Assembly: GCF_021190915.1 (NCBI RefSeq)
Contig: NZ_JAIOAP010000022.1
Span: forward strand, 1 to 64,000
Length of the DNA stretch: 64,000 nucleotides
Direction: 5' to 3'
DNA from: Cohnella silvisoli
GTDB lineage: Bacteria > Bacillota > Bacilli > Paenibacillales > Paenibacillaceae
Shown: piece by piece, positions 1 through 7,964 of the stretch
Layout of the letters: the number at the start of each line of letters is the position of its first letter
How positions within the stretch are numbered: the stretch's first letter is position 1
Translations under genes and position numbers: made by a program
Notes under the pieces: generated by a model
Database searches by the model: none
The model's input: the letters and a program-made list of their open reading frames with translations, nothing else
What the model was told of the DNA's origin: nothing

Positions 1-640
1 ATTGCAGCATTTGACTTCCATTGGTAGCTAAGTGTTCCTGTGTTATTGCTGCCATTCAATGCTGCGGTTAGCGTTTGGCCTTCTTGTGCTGTACCTGTTA
101 TTACCGCTGTTCCTGTTAATGCCGCTACTGCCGCTGCATTAACAGCGGATGTTGCCGAACTCGTTACGGAACCTGATTGCACATTTGAAGTGATAACGAC
201 TGTGATTGTATTTCCAATATCTCCAGCCACTGGTACATAAGTTGTTGAATTGGTTCCGACGATTGCAGCATTTGACTTCCATTGGTAGCTAAGTGTTCCT
301 GTGTTATTGCTGCCATTCAATGCTGCGGTTAGCGTTTGGCCTTCTTGTGCTGTACCTGTTATTACCGCTGTTCCTGTTAATGCCGCTGCAATAACAGCAG
401 ATGTTGCTGAACTCGTTACTGAACCTGCTTGCACACTTGAAGTGATAACGACTGTGATTGTCTTACCAATATCTCCAGCCACTGGTACATAAGTTGTTGA
501 ATTGGTTCCGACGATTGCAGCATTTGACTTCCATTGGTAGCTAAGTGTTCCTGTGTTATTGCCACCAGCCAATGCTGCGGTTAGCGTTTGGCCTTCTTGT
601 GCTGTACCTGTTATTGTCGCTGTTCCTGTTAATACTGCTT
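1..640 (-). repeat. Tandem near-identical Ig-like repeat units in the surface protein
   Basis: Units begin at 1, 262 and 514 (spacing 261 and 252 bp). The first two are nearly identical at nucleotide level and differ by a 9-bp in-frame insertion encoding extra Ala/Val residues; the third diverges after about 120 bp. The array probably continues beyond position 1. Confidence 0.85.
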
Positions 641-2300
641 TTGTCGTTACTACTATTGTCGCTACATTCGAAGCATTGCCAGCCACATCTTTAACGATAA
701 CATACGCCTTATATGCTGTGGATGCGGTTAAGCCCGTCACGTTAACTGAGTTCGCCGATGAGCTCGCTGCAGCTGTTCCTTTGGCTACGGCTGATCCTTG
801 CAAGGCAATGGTTGCCGCATTCGGTGCTGGGTCTGTATCTGCATAGACCACGTAATAATAAGTTCCCGCTTCATTCGATGTAAAGTTCAAGGTTGCCGAG
901 GTGTCGGTTATTGCACTTCCAGTGACTGCACTTATCGTTGGCGCTGTCGTATCACCACCACCACCGTTACCAGAAGAAGTAGGAGGTTGCGAACTAGCCG
1001 GGGCTCCTGAACCTTCCGTTTTTGTCGGCTGCTTCTCAAAAGTAGAACCTTTGGCTTTTTCTGAGACCGTAGCTTTATCAATCGTGCCTTGACCTGAGAC
1101 TTTCAATCCAGAATCTAGAACAAGATCTTTAATTTTCGAATCTTTACCGAGATTCAGAGAAACGCCCTTAGAATCGTCGGTAGTAGTTAATTTATTGATA
1201 GATCCTTGTGGTATGTCAATATTACCATTTGAAGAATTGACTTCAACGTTGTTAAAAGAACCTTTTAATGTAACTTTCGAACCTGCAGGAAGATCATTGG
1301 TCAGAGTGACATTGCTAAACCCACTGCCCGTATTGGTGTCCGATTGTAGTGTCGTTGGACTGTTCAAATTGACTTGTTGGACAGTAGTCTGTCCTTCCGC
1401 AACAATGCGAACTTCCCCTGTTTGCTTATTAACGACAATCGTAAAGAGAACGGAATCTTTGAAGTGGATTGAGTTCGGTCCGCCGCCTTTGACGGTAGTA
1501 GTACCTTTTACAGTTACGTTATCGAGGAAAACATCGCCTTCGCCGATGCTGTCTGCAAGGAGCAAGTTTCCGTTGATAACTACGTTCTTCAGCGTAACGC
1601 CGCCAACAGTGATAGCAACATTACCTTGAAGGGTTTGAGTGCCTGTTGCAGGACCATAAGTACCTGCTGCATTATAGGATACTACTCTCGCTTGCAAAGC
1701 GCGGTCCAACAAGACAACCGCTTCCGCCCGGGAGAGTTCTTTGGTTGGATTGAAGGACTTGTCAGCAATTCCTTCCAATAGTTTCTTGGCAGCGATTGCC
1801 CCGACCGAGCCTTTAGCCCAAGATGCAATCTTCGCCGCATCAGAGAAACCGCTAGTCGATGCAGTATCATTCGCCAAGTTTAACAAACCGGCAATGATCA
1901 AAGCAGACTCTTGGCGATTAATCACTTGGTTATATCGAATGGTAGAGTCTGAGTAACCGTGTATGTAACCGGCTTTAACCGCTTTCCGAACGTCCTGGTA
2001 AACCCAAGCCGCCGGTTTAAGATCTTTAAACTTAACGTCAGCAGTCTCGGTAAACCCGAAGGAACGATTGACGAGAGACATGAATTCCCCACGCGTAATT
2101 GTCTTATCCGGCTTGAAAGAACCGTCGCTAAAACCTTTGATAAGTCCTTTGTCGATCCAACTTGTAATTTGCTGTTCCGCCCAATGCCCTTTGATATCCG
2201 AGCTTTGTTCCTTCGCAGCTGCCATTCCAAATGATGAGAAAATAAGACAGAGTGACAATAGGACTACCATAACCTTACGCATTCTCTTCTCGATCGACAT
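1..2300 (-). CDS. SLH-domain cell-surface protein with Ig-like repeats (3' end beyond window)
   Basis: The minus-strand frame opens at ATG 2300 behind a GGAGGG ribosome binding site and stays open to the window edge, so the C-terminus is missing. A signal peptide (about residues 1-25, ending FGMAAA) is followed by three S-layer-homology modules (about 28-200; motifs such as DIKGHWAEQ, ITRGEF, LSRAEA) that in this family bind pyruvylated secondary cell-wall polymer. A beta-rich region follows (repeated short NVTVKG-like strands), then a Gly/Ser-rich linker, a fibronectin-III-like domain beginning DTTAPTISAV, and Ig-like repeats with the motif QEGQTLTAAL and YQWKSNAA. Role: an exported, wall-anchored surface protein; ligand unknown. 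It stands alone with its own promoter. Confidence 0.85.
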   Translation of the reverse strand, partial: MSIEKRMRKVMVVLLSLCLIFSSFGMAAAKEQSSDIKGHWAEQQITSWIDKGLIKGFSDGSFKPDKTITRGEFMSLVNRSFGFTETADVKFKDLKPAAWVYQDVRKAVKAGYIHGYSDSTIRYNQVINRQESALIIAGLLNLANDTASTSGFSDAAKIASWAKGSVGAIAAKKLLEGIADKSFNPTKELSRAEAVVLLDRALQARVVSYNAAGTYGPATGTQTLQGNVAITVGGVTLKNVVINGNLLLADSIGEGDVFLDNVTVKGTTTVKGGGPNSIHFKDSVLFTIVVNKQTGEVRIVAEGQTTVQQVNLNSPTTLQSDTNTGSGFSNVTLTNDLPAGSKVTLKGSFNNVEVNSSNGNIDIPQGSINKLTTTDDSKGVSLNLGKDSKIKDLVLDSGLKVSGQGTIDKATVSEKAKGSTFEKQPTKTEGSGAPASSQPPTSSGNGGGGDTTAPTISAVTGSAITDTSATLNFTSNEAGTYYYVVYADTDPAPNAATIALQGSAVAKGTAAASSSANSVNVTGLTASTAYKAYVIVKDVAGNASNVATIVVTTKAVLTGTATITGTAQEGQTLTAALAGGNNTGTLSYQWKSNAAIVGTNSTTYVPVAGDIGKTITVVITSSVQAGSVTSSATSAVIAAALTGTAVITGTAQEGQTLTAALNGSNNTGTLSYQWKSNAAIVGTNSTTYVPVAGDIGNTITVVITSNVQSGSVTSSATSAVNAAAVAALTGTAVITGTAQEGQTLTAALNGSNNTGTLSYQWKSNAA

Positions 2301-2404
2301 TTGAACCCTCCGTTAATTGAGCCCTTAGACCCTTTTTCCATTCGGTTAATCTAGTAATGCTCACCTTATTGCCTAACATCATTGGCAAATTTATACATGA
2401 TATG

Positions 2405-2434
2405 AGTATAATTGACTATTAAATAGATTGTCAA
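2405..2434 (-). promoter_or_regulatory. Sigma-A-type promoter of the SLH protein gene
   Basis: On the minus strand a perfect -35 TTGACA (2429-2434) is separated by 18 bp from -10 TATACT (2405-2410). The -35 overlaps an inverted repeat TTGAC/GTCAA that could be an operator. The leader to the ATG is about 100 nt. Confidence 0.7.
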
Positions 2435-2483
2435 TTTAAGTATTTTACTATCGTTTTACCGAATATTTTGACGAAAAAAAGAA

Positions 2484-2498
2484 GCCGCTTACGGCGGC
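2484..2498 (-). terminator. Intrinsic terminator after the EAL gene
   Basis: A GCCGC/GCGGC stem with a 5-nt loop is followed on the minus strand by TTC and a run of seven T, about 30 bp after the EAL-gene stop codon. Confidence 0.7.
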
Positions 2499-2528
2499 CC
2501 TCTCAATCTACTTTTTATTCCAATATAT

Positions 2529-3803
2529 TTATTTCATTCCGAACATAACATCGGTAACTACACGCTCGCTCGGCCTGCCAAGCAAGTAACCTTGTCCGAA
2601 GTCAAAACCCATCGAACGAAGAAGGCGCAATTCCTCCGGCCGTTCAATGCCTTCCGCCACCGTGCGAATGTTCATCTTCTTGGCGAATCTGACAAAAGTG
2701 CGAAGCATGTGCTTCTTCATCTCGTCCTTGTCCGCTAGGCGAACCAACGAGCGATCCACTTTAATATAATCGGGGCTTAATTCGACAATCGATTGCAGCG
2801 AGGAGTACCCTGCACCTGCGTCGTCTATCGCGATTTCATATCCTTGGCTGCGGTAGTGGGCCAATATTTTCTTGGCAGCCTCGAAGTCGTCAATCGAACT
2901 CCGCTCTGTAAGCTCGAATACGACTTGCCCGGGATACAGCCCCCGCTCGGTCAACCAACGGACCGTTTGACCCGATACGAAGTGAGGATCATTAATAATA
3001 CTCATCGTGACGTTAATGAATATTTTCTGCATCGTGCCTAAATCCGGACAATGACGAATGGCCTTTTCCCTGGCCAGACGATCCAAAGCGAAAGCTTGTT
3101 TGTGCCTTTCGGCGAATTGGAACAACGAAAGCGGGCCATCGAATAAGCTTCCCTCCGGACATCTCGTCAACGCCTCATAGCCAAATACTCTTCCATCGCC
3201 GAGCCGCATGATCGGCTGGTACACGCTTTTGATGCTGCTTTCCGTTAGCAGCCTGTCCAACTCGTAGCGCAACTCCCAGTCGCTTTGTTCGACTAATGAA
3301 GCGTGCATCTGTACAGAAGCTTTCAACATTCCTTCGTAGATAACGTCTTTAATCGGCTTCGTCTGCCAACCCTTCAATTGCGCGTATCCGATTCCCCTTT
3401 CGCGATGCCGCGGCAATTGGGATGTCGCCTTGATGGCTCCCCCGGTTTGAGCGACAATCGCCTCCCGGACTCGCTTAGCCAATCCTCTCAAATAGGACTC
3501 ACTCTCTTCTTCGCCAAGCGAACCAGGAATTTCCGCATATAGCCATAAATGGCTTGCGACCTCATCCCCGAACCATAGATCATTGCGTCCCATAGCCAAA
3601 GAAAGCCAATTGGACCAACTAAACCCTTCATCTCGGAATTCCGACGATAACCCGTTACTCCATTCCGACAGGTCTATTCCAATGACGCCTATATATTTAT
3701 GCAACTCGATCCGCTCGACCACTTTCTCCAACCCAAACCAGGAAGTCATCATTCCGCGCAACACCATCTTCCACAGAGTCTTCGGTGAGTATAAATTTAC
3801 CAA
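2529..3803 (-). CDS. EAL-domain c-di-GMP phosphodiesterase
   Basis: A 424-residue soluble protein. Residues about 185-420 form an EAL domain with the catalytic set visible: E210 in YEALTR, N264 in FINVT, E297 in ELTE, the pair D327-D328 in IDDAG, K348 in YIKVD and E384 in VAEGIE. It should therefore be able to hydrolyse c-di-GMP to pGpG. The first about 180 residues match no domain I can name with certainty; they may be a decayed GGDEF-like sensory region. It lies 29 bp downstream of the 3833-6130 gene and is probably cotranscribed with it. The TTG start at 3803 has a weak ribosome binding site, so a later ATG is possible. No membrane segment is evident. Confidence 0.85.
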   Translation of the reverse strand: MVNLYSPKTLWKMVLRGMMTSWFGLEKVVERIELHKYIGVIGIDLSEWSNGLSSEFRDEGFSWSNWLSLAMGRNDLWFGDEVASHLWLYAEIPGSLGEEESESYLRGLAKRVREAIVAQTGGAIKATSQLPRHRERGIGYAQLKGWQTKPIKDVIYEGMLKASVQMHASLVEQSDWELRYELDRLLTESSIKSVYQPIMRLGDGRVFGYEALTRCPEGSLFDGPLSLFQFAERHKQAFALDRLAREKAIRHCPDLGTMQKIFINVTMSIINDPHFVSGQTVRWLTERGLYPGQVVFELTERSSIDDFEAAKKILAHYRSQGYEIAIDDAGAGYSSLQSIVELSPDYIKVDRSLVRLADKDEMKKHMLRTFVRFAKKMNIRTVAEGIERPEELRLLRSMGFDFGQGYLLGRPSERVVTDVMFGMK

Positions 3804-3832
3804 TCTTACGTAAAGACAATTCCCGATTTTTG

Positions 3833-6130
3833 TTAAGATAAGGTTAAATCGCCAATCGAGTCCTTTATTTCTTCATTCTCGGAAATCGTTTCCCACACCA
3901 GCGAGTTTCCGCTGAGCTGCTTGGCCTTTTTCTTCAGCAATGCCGCCCTTTCAGACAACGTTTCCGGTGTCCAGCCCAATGTCGTTTGGCAAAGCAGCAG
4001 CGATAAGGATAAAGACAATCCCGAGGCATCCAACGGATGACCCGACCGATCCAGTACCGGTCCCGTATGCTTTCCTGTATAAGCTCCAATCCCACGCTCG
4101 AAACGTTTAATCACGTCCCTTGCCATCTCTACCGGATCCGAACCGGATGAGAGAACGATGAAGTCGTCTCCCCCGATGTGGCCTACGAAACAATCGCATT
4201 TTAATTGTGCCCGAACGGTTTCAAGCAAGGTTTCGCCCGTATAACGGATCACGTCGTCGCCTCTGTGAAAGCCGTATTGGTCGTTATACCATTTGAAATG
4301 ATCCAAATCTGCATATAGCACCGAGAAAGGACGTCCGTCAGCTAACCTCCGGATCAATTCCCGGCGAATGGGCTCATTACCCGGTAAACCGGACAAAGGA
4401 TTCGCCCACTGGGCATCGGCCATGCGGGACTGCGTCACCCATTCCAGCATCGCCCGAATAGAAGTAATACCGGTTACATGCCCTTCACGGGTAATGATTA
4501 CCGCGTCATAGAGCTTGTCCGGCTCTCGGGCCATGGCCATCTGCGATGCTTGATCTACGCTGATTGACTCCTCAATGACCATAGGGTGCGTATCCATGAT
4601 TTTACCAACCGGTCTGTTCCAATACAGCGGCAATCCGAATTGGCCCGATAGCATTTGATGCAGCTTTTCTTTCATTAGAAGGCCTACCGGTCTGCCATTG
4701 TCGGATATAACAAACTCTTGGGACTCCCGGTAAATTTCAAAGTGCCGGGAAATTTCCGACACAGGCGTATCTCGGCTAAATTGCTTTACCGGAACGACCA
4801 ATTCCGAGAGTGTGCCTGTGGCACCTTGATAACGTTTGTTAACTTCCGAGCGGATTCGGCCTTGAACATGAGGAGCCAGTTCGAAAGAATCCTTGTTCGC
4901 ATTGCCGAGCCATTCTCCTTGCGCGTAATTCATTCCGCTGGCGACAAGCGCGGGAAGCAACTCTTCACGATTCAGACCATTGGCGATGAGTACGATCTGT
5001 TCTTTGCGGGTTATGGAAATAAAAGCTTGCAACAAGCTTTCCTCGACGGAATCCGTTCCCTCCACGTTTACCCAGTCTACGTTCATCTGCGCGTAATCCG
5101 GATGCAAATCTACCATTCGGCGCATCGACGATAGATTAGGCGTTATGCCCGATAGGGCAATCCTGAACCCTTGATTCCGATAATGGCTAAGTGCGGCTTT
5201 GATCGTTGTCCCTTGCTCTTCCTCGCCCCCGACCATCACAAGCACGACATGCTCAGGCCGTAAGTTCGCGGCTTCTATTCTCCGCAGCGTGCTTCCGGGA
5301 TATAACCTCGGGTCGAAAATAATTTTCGCCGGCACGGGAAGGAATAGCTTAATATCCCCATTGCGAGAAGGAAAACCGCGAATAGCCGCTTCACGGAAAT
5401 GGCGGTCGGATTCGAATAATCTCCCCGCTTGGTCCGCCTTCTCATAGAAAACATTGAGATTTATTCGAGCCCCGTTATTTATATCGATCGGAACCGCTTC
5501 GTAGCCATATAGAGAACCATCCAATAACGATACGATCGGCAAATATCGCACTTTGAAATCATATTCCGTCGGAATTGCTGCATATTCAGGCAGCGGAAAT
5601 CGGATAATCGGGCTGCTGGCAAAAAACATACGTTGCCACGCATTCTCGTAAGCGTTTAATAGCGCGCTTTCCCAAGTGTGCGGTGAATCTATTTTATAAG
5701 CTGTGTCCGCCTTATCGTAAATCCAGCCAAACCCGCAGCGAATGCTGCTCCCCGTCTCCAACCCCCGCGATTCGCGAAACTCGGTAAAAACCCGAGTTGC
5801 CAAATCTCGGATAAGGAACGCCATTCGTCCCGCCGATATCTCTGCTGTATCTACGCTGTCGTTTTCTTCTGTTCCGAAGGATACGGTTATAATAAGACTG
5901 GAGCCGGATAACGTCCAACTGCGTACCGAATCGGATAATTTTGAGAATCTAAGCGCAAGGACCTGCAACAATCTTCGAATACGGAGAGGCGCGCTTGGAA
6001 CTGCCGTATTGGACTGGGCTTGTCCGCCCTCCCATCGAACAAGGAATAACCCGCAGCATTGCGGGATACCCTCCTCGCTCAACCATTCGTTTACCCTATT
6101 CTGATTCAACCAAACGTTGGCCTTGTTCAT
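3833..6130 (-). CDS. Degenerate EAL - CBS pair - GGDEF protein
   Basis: A 765-residue cytosolic protein starting at ATG 6130 behind GGGGGC. The order is: N-terminal region of unknown fold (1-150); an EAL-like domain (about 170-420) that has lost its catalytic signature (SGITPN where IDDFG is expected, QMNVDW for the Lys motif, IANGLN for VAEGVE); two CBS repeats (about 440-560, with GRPVGLLMKE and DAVIITREG); and a C-terminal GGDEF domain with GGDDF at the active site. The inhibitory RxxD site is not present (KCDC at that position). Inference: a diguanylate cyclase or c-di-GMP/nucleotide sensor whose EAL part is regulatory only, paired with the active EAL protein downstream. The CBS pair closely resembles that of the chemoreceptor at 18459-19583. 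Confidence 0.85.
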   Translation of the reverse strand: MNKANVWLNQNRVNEWLSEEGIPQCCGLFLVRWEGGQAQSNTAVPSAPLRIRRLLQVLALRFSKLSDSVRSWTLSGSSLIITVSFGTEENDSVDTAEISAGRMAFLIRDLATRVFTEFRESRGLETGSSIRCGFGWIYDKADTAYKIDSPHTWESALLNAYENAWQRMFFASSPIIRFPLPEYAAIPTEYDFKVRYLPIVSLLDGSLYGYEAVPIDINNGARINLNVFYEKADQAGRLFESDRHFREAAIRGFPSRNGDIKLFLPVPAKIIFDPRLYPGSTLRRIEAANLRPEHVVLVMVGGEEEQGTTIKAALSHYRNQGFRIALSGITPNLSSMRRMVDLHPDYAQMNVDWVNVEGTDSVEESLLQAFISITRKEQIVLIANGLNREELLPALVASGMNYAQGEWLGNANKDSFELAPHVQGRIRSEVNKRYQGATGTLSELVVPVKQFSRDTPVSEISRHFEIYRESQEFVISDNGRPVGLLMKEKLHQMLSGQFGLPLYWNRPVGKIMDTHPMVIEESISVDQASQMAMAREPDKLYDAVIITREGHVTGITSIRAMLEWVTQSRMADAQWANPLSGLPGNEPIRRELIRRLADGRPFSVLYADLDHFKWYNDQYGFHRGDDVIRYTGETLLETVRAQLKCDCFVGHIGGDDFIVLSSGSDPVEMARDVIKRFERGIGAYTGKHTGPVLDRSGHPLDASGLSLSLSLLLCQTTLGWTPETLSERAALLKKKAKQLSGNSLVWETISENEEIKDSIGDLTLS

Positions 6131-6259
6131 CGTTGTTAGCCCCCGACCGACGATTCTGGAATTTATTAACTTAGATAAGAATTGTTCGTTTCCTTCACCG
6201 TAACACGGAGGTGTATTCTTAAACCCTTTCTTTTGTTAGCTGCGTGTAAAAATGGGGCG

Positions 6260-6865
6260 TTAGATGAACATTTCATAAATACCAATAAGAATCAATAGAA
6301 TACCAGCCGCAATCTTTGAATAGCTTCCCAACCACGATCTTGCCAACGTAAAACCAAATCTGGATCCAAACCCAATGAAGAGAAGTGAGAACACTCCAAC
6401 CGAAATCGTCGTCCAAATCGGGGATATACCCGTTGCTCCCGCTCCTATCCCTGTTGCTAGATTATTCAATGCAAGAGCGATGCTTAGACCCGCCGATTCT
6501 TTTATTGAAATCACATGCTTATGAAAGACATCTGCATTGGCAGAACTACGATTGCCGTAACCATGTTCATAATCGTCGGAATCCGCAGATCGTGCAGTTC
6601 TTAGACGCAGGCTATTTACTATAGACCAAACGCCGATGAGTACGATAATCGCCGAACCTAACAAATTGGTGGTCCGGCTTGAAATGTATCCGGTAATAAA
6701 CACACCTGCATTCATAGATAAATAAGTTCCTGCCATTGTTATACCGGCAATTATTCCATTAGACAAAACCGGAATTTTTGTTGAACGAATGCCAAGCGAT
6801 ATTCCAATCGCCAAATTATCCAGATTGGAAACCAAAGCTATTAATAAAACCGAAATCAAGTGCAT
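6260..6865 (-). CDS. ytaF: YtaF-like sporulation membrane protein (MntP-related)
   Basis: A 201-residue integral membrane protein with about six hydrophobic segments. The first carries the SNLDNLAIGISLG motif, which is repeated in the second half as LALNNLATGIGAGATG, the internal duplication typical of MntP/YtaF proteins. YtaF is a sporulation-associated membrane protein of unknown biochemistry; a cation-export role is inferred only from its relatedness to the manganese exporter MntP. The short loop between the halves (about 88-115) is hydrophilic. The start is ATG 6865, directly preceded by an extraordinary run of ten G residues acting as ribosome binding site. It is monocistronic, with a structured leader upstream. 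Confidence 0.75.
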   Translation of the reverse strand: MHLISVLLIALVSNLDNLAIGISLGIRSTKIPVLSNGIIAGITMAGTYLSMNAGVFITGYISSRTTNLLGSAIIVLIGVWSIVNSLRLRTARSADSDDYEHGYGNRSSANADVFHKHVISIKESAGLSIALALNNLATGIGAGATGISPIWTTISVGVFSLLFIGFGSRFGFTLARSWLGSYSKIAAGILLILIGIYEMFI

Positions 6866-6871
6866 ATATGT

Positions 6872-6881
6872 CCCCCCCCCC
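6872..6881 (-). promoter_or_regulatory. G10 homopolymer at the ytaF ribosome binding site
   Basis: Ten consecutive G on the minus strand occupy the Shine-Dalgarno position, with ACATAT (6 nt) before ATG 6865. A homopolymer of this length is prone to slipped-strand length change and could vary translation efficiency. Confidence 0.6.
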
Positions 6882-6991
6882 TTTTTGTTCTCGCGAATAC
6901 TTATTTACTTACTCAGAATATGCATGTCCATTACTTTGGTTGATAGGTCTTCTACACAAATCCTTGTTAATCTAGTAGCGAAAATAAAAAA

Positions 6992-7018
6992 GAACCTCTC
7001 CTTATCTAGGAAAGATTC
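6992..7018 (-). terminator. Intrinsic terminator in the ytaF leader
   Basis: On the minus strand an 11-bp stem (two G-U pairs) with loop AGATA is followed by TTTTTTATTTT. It lies about 125 nt before ytaF and downstream of no minus-strand gene, so it looks like a leader attenuator rather than an end-of-gene terminator. Confidence 0.6.
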
Positions 7019-7035
7019 CTCACGCATACTACTTA

Positions 7036-7062
7036 ATTGCCTTCAGATGGGTATAAGGCAAT
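7036..7062 (-). ncRNA. Leader hairpin upstream of the ytaF attenuator
   Basis: An 8-bp perfect stem (ATTGCCTT/AAGGCAAT) lies just upstream of the terminator on the minus strand. Further upstream (about 7090-7125) is a second small stem, ACGG/CCGT. Together they may form a regulatory leader RNA; it fits no riboswitch family I can recognise. Confidence 0.35.
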
Positions 7063-7150
7063 GAAAACTTATACTTGATCGTACAATATATACGGTTTCA
7101 CCGTCCTTTGGCGACGTAACACGTTTGGATCTTGGATTCCAGTAATTGAC

Positions 7151-7627
7151 ATGCTTTGCGGTTGGCCATTATACTCTCATTATAAAATTCCAAAACAAGG
7201 CATGCGCAGCACGCAGCCGCTCTTTCTTTCAGCGTTAGCTGAATCGGAAGGCGGCTTTATTCGCTTCCGGAGGATGATGCGAATGGATTTCAATAGCGTC
7301 GTGCGCTTGAATATCGAAGGAGACGGATTGGAAACTCATGCGCGAAAAATCAGTCTATCCGGCTTAGACGACGACCGGATCAGACAAAACCATCTGATCC
7401 TGGACGGATGGAAAGTTTTACGGTTCACGCACAATAGGATCAAAGAACGCCCGCGATTATGCCAGCAAATGCTTTTGCAGTTCGTGGGAACGATTTATGG
7501 CAAGCAGAGTGCAGGCGGATTTTCAGGCATTCGACTCTCTCCCGAAGAAAGGGAAATCCTGCGGCTTGCTTTCCGTTTACTGGGACGATCTGGCTCCATA
7601 AGAGCGAGGCGGAGACTACCATTATGA
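7151..7627 (+). pseudogene. Decayed DUF559-type nuclease-like ORF
   Basis: A 158-codon ORF whose central part aligns by eye with the intact gene at 26725-27423: RQNHLILDGWKVLRF here versus RQNHLVIDGWLVLRF there, and RPRLCQQMLLQFVG versus KPRQCQQILQQLLG. The upstream LNIEGDG/THARK corresponds to ICIEIDS/THWRD. DUF559 proteins have a Vsr-like endonuclease fold. This copy is badly diverged in the N-terminal half, and the C-terminal winged-helix region stops after about 25 residues; the stop codon TGA lies inside a palindromic repeat. No convincing ribosome binding site precedes 7151; a GGAGG lies just before internal ATGs near 7275. I regard it as a remnant, although expression of a short protein cannot be excluded. 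Confidence 0.55.
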
Positions 7628-7808
7628 TGATTATCATCGTATCAGTCCGAGTTTCGTGCATTCGGCTAGACGATAAAATATAAAACATCGTATTGTCGTC
7701 GTTTTGAGCTTAAAATACTGAATTTACTCCCCCATACGATGAAAATCATCGTTAGCAACAAAAAATGACCTGGCAACTCGTGCAATACGATGAAAATCAT
7801 CGTAAGCA
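7621..7808 (+). repeat. Palindromic repeat cluster of about 50-bp period
   Basis: Two clear copies of a palindrome (ACGATGA, AAA, TCATCGT) begin at 7734 and 7785, 51 bp apart. Degenerate copies end in TCRTCGT at 7634-7640 and 7696-7703. The first one overlaps the stop codon of the DUF559-like ORF. The stretch 7628-7964 holds no gene besides this cluster and the phoU terminator. Confidence 0.65.
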
Positions 7809-7864
7809 CACAGACGAAATAGGACTGCCCTTACTCCGAACTTTATACTTTCTGTTAAGCCCAA

Positions 7865-7889
7865 AAAACCCACGAAGCTCGTGGGTTTT
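7865..7889 (-). terminator. Terminator of the phoU/pst operon
   Basis: A perfect 11-bp stem (AAAACCCACGA/TCGTGGGTTTT, loop 3 nt) followed on the minus strand by further T, about 75 bp after the phoU stop. Confidence 0.85.
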
Positions 7890-7964
7890 AAATAATTATC
7901 TCATGTGGAATTAAAGTGCGTCCCGAGTGTAAGGCGGATCATTGTCACCTTATCTCATCTTATC

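Noticed and set aside
40-1629. Plus-strand ORFs opposite the SLH protein
   Set aside because: They repeat with the same period as the Ig-like units on the other strand and encode low-complexity sequence; the minus frame has signal peptide, SLH domains and a ribosome binding site.
6866-7150. yybP-ykoY manganese riboswitch or c-di-GMP riboswitch before ytaF
   Set aside because: Neither conserved core can be found in the leader on the minus strand; only generic hairpins and a terminator are present.
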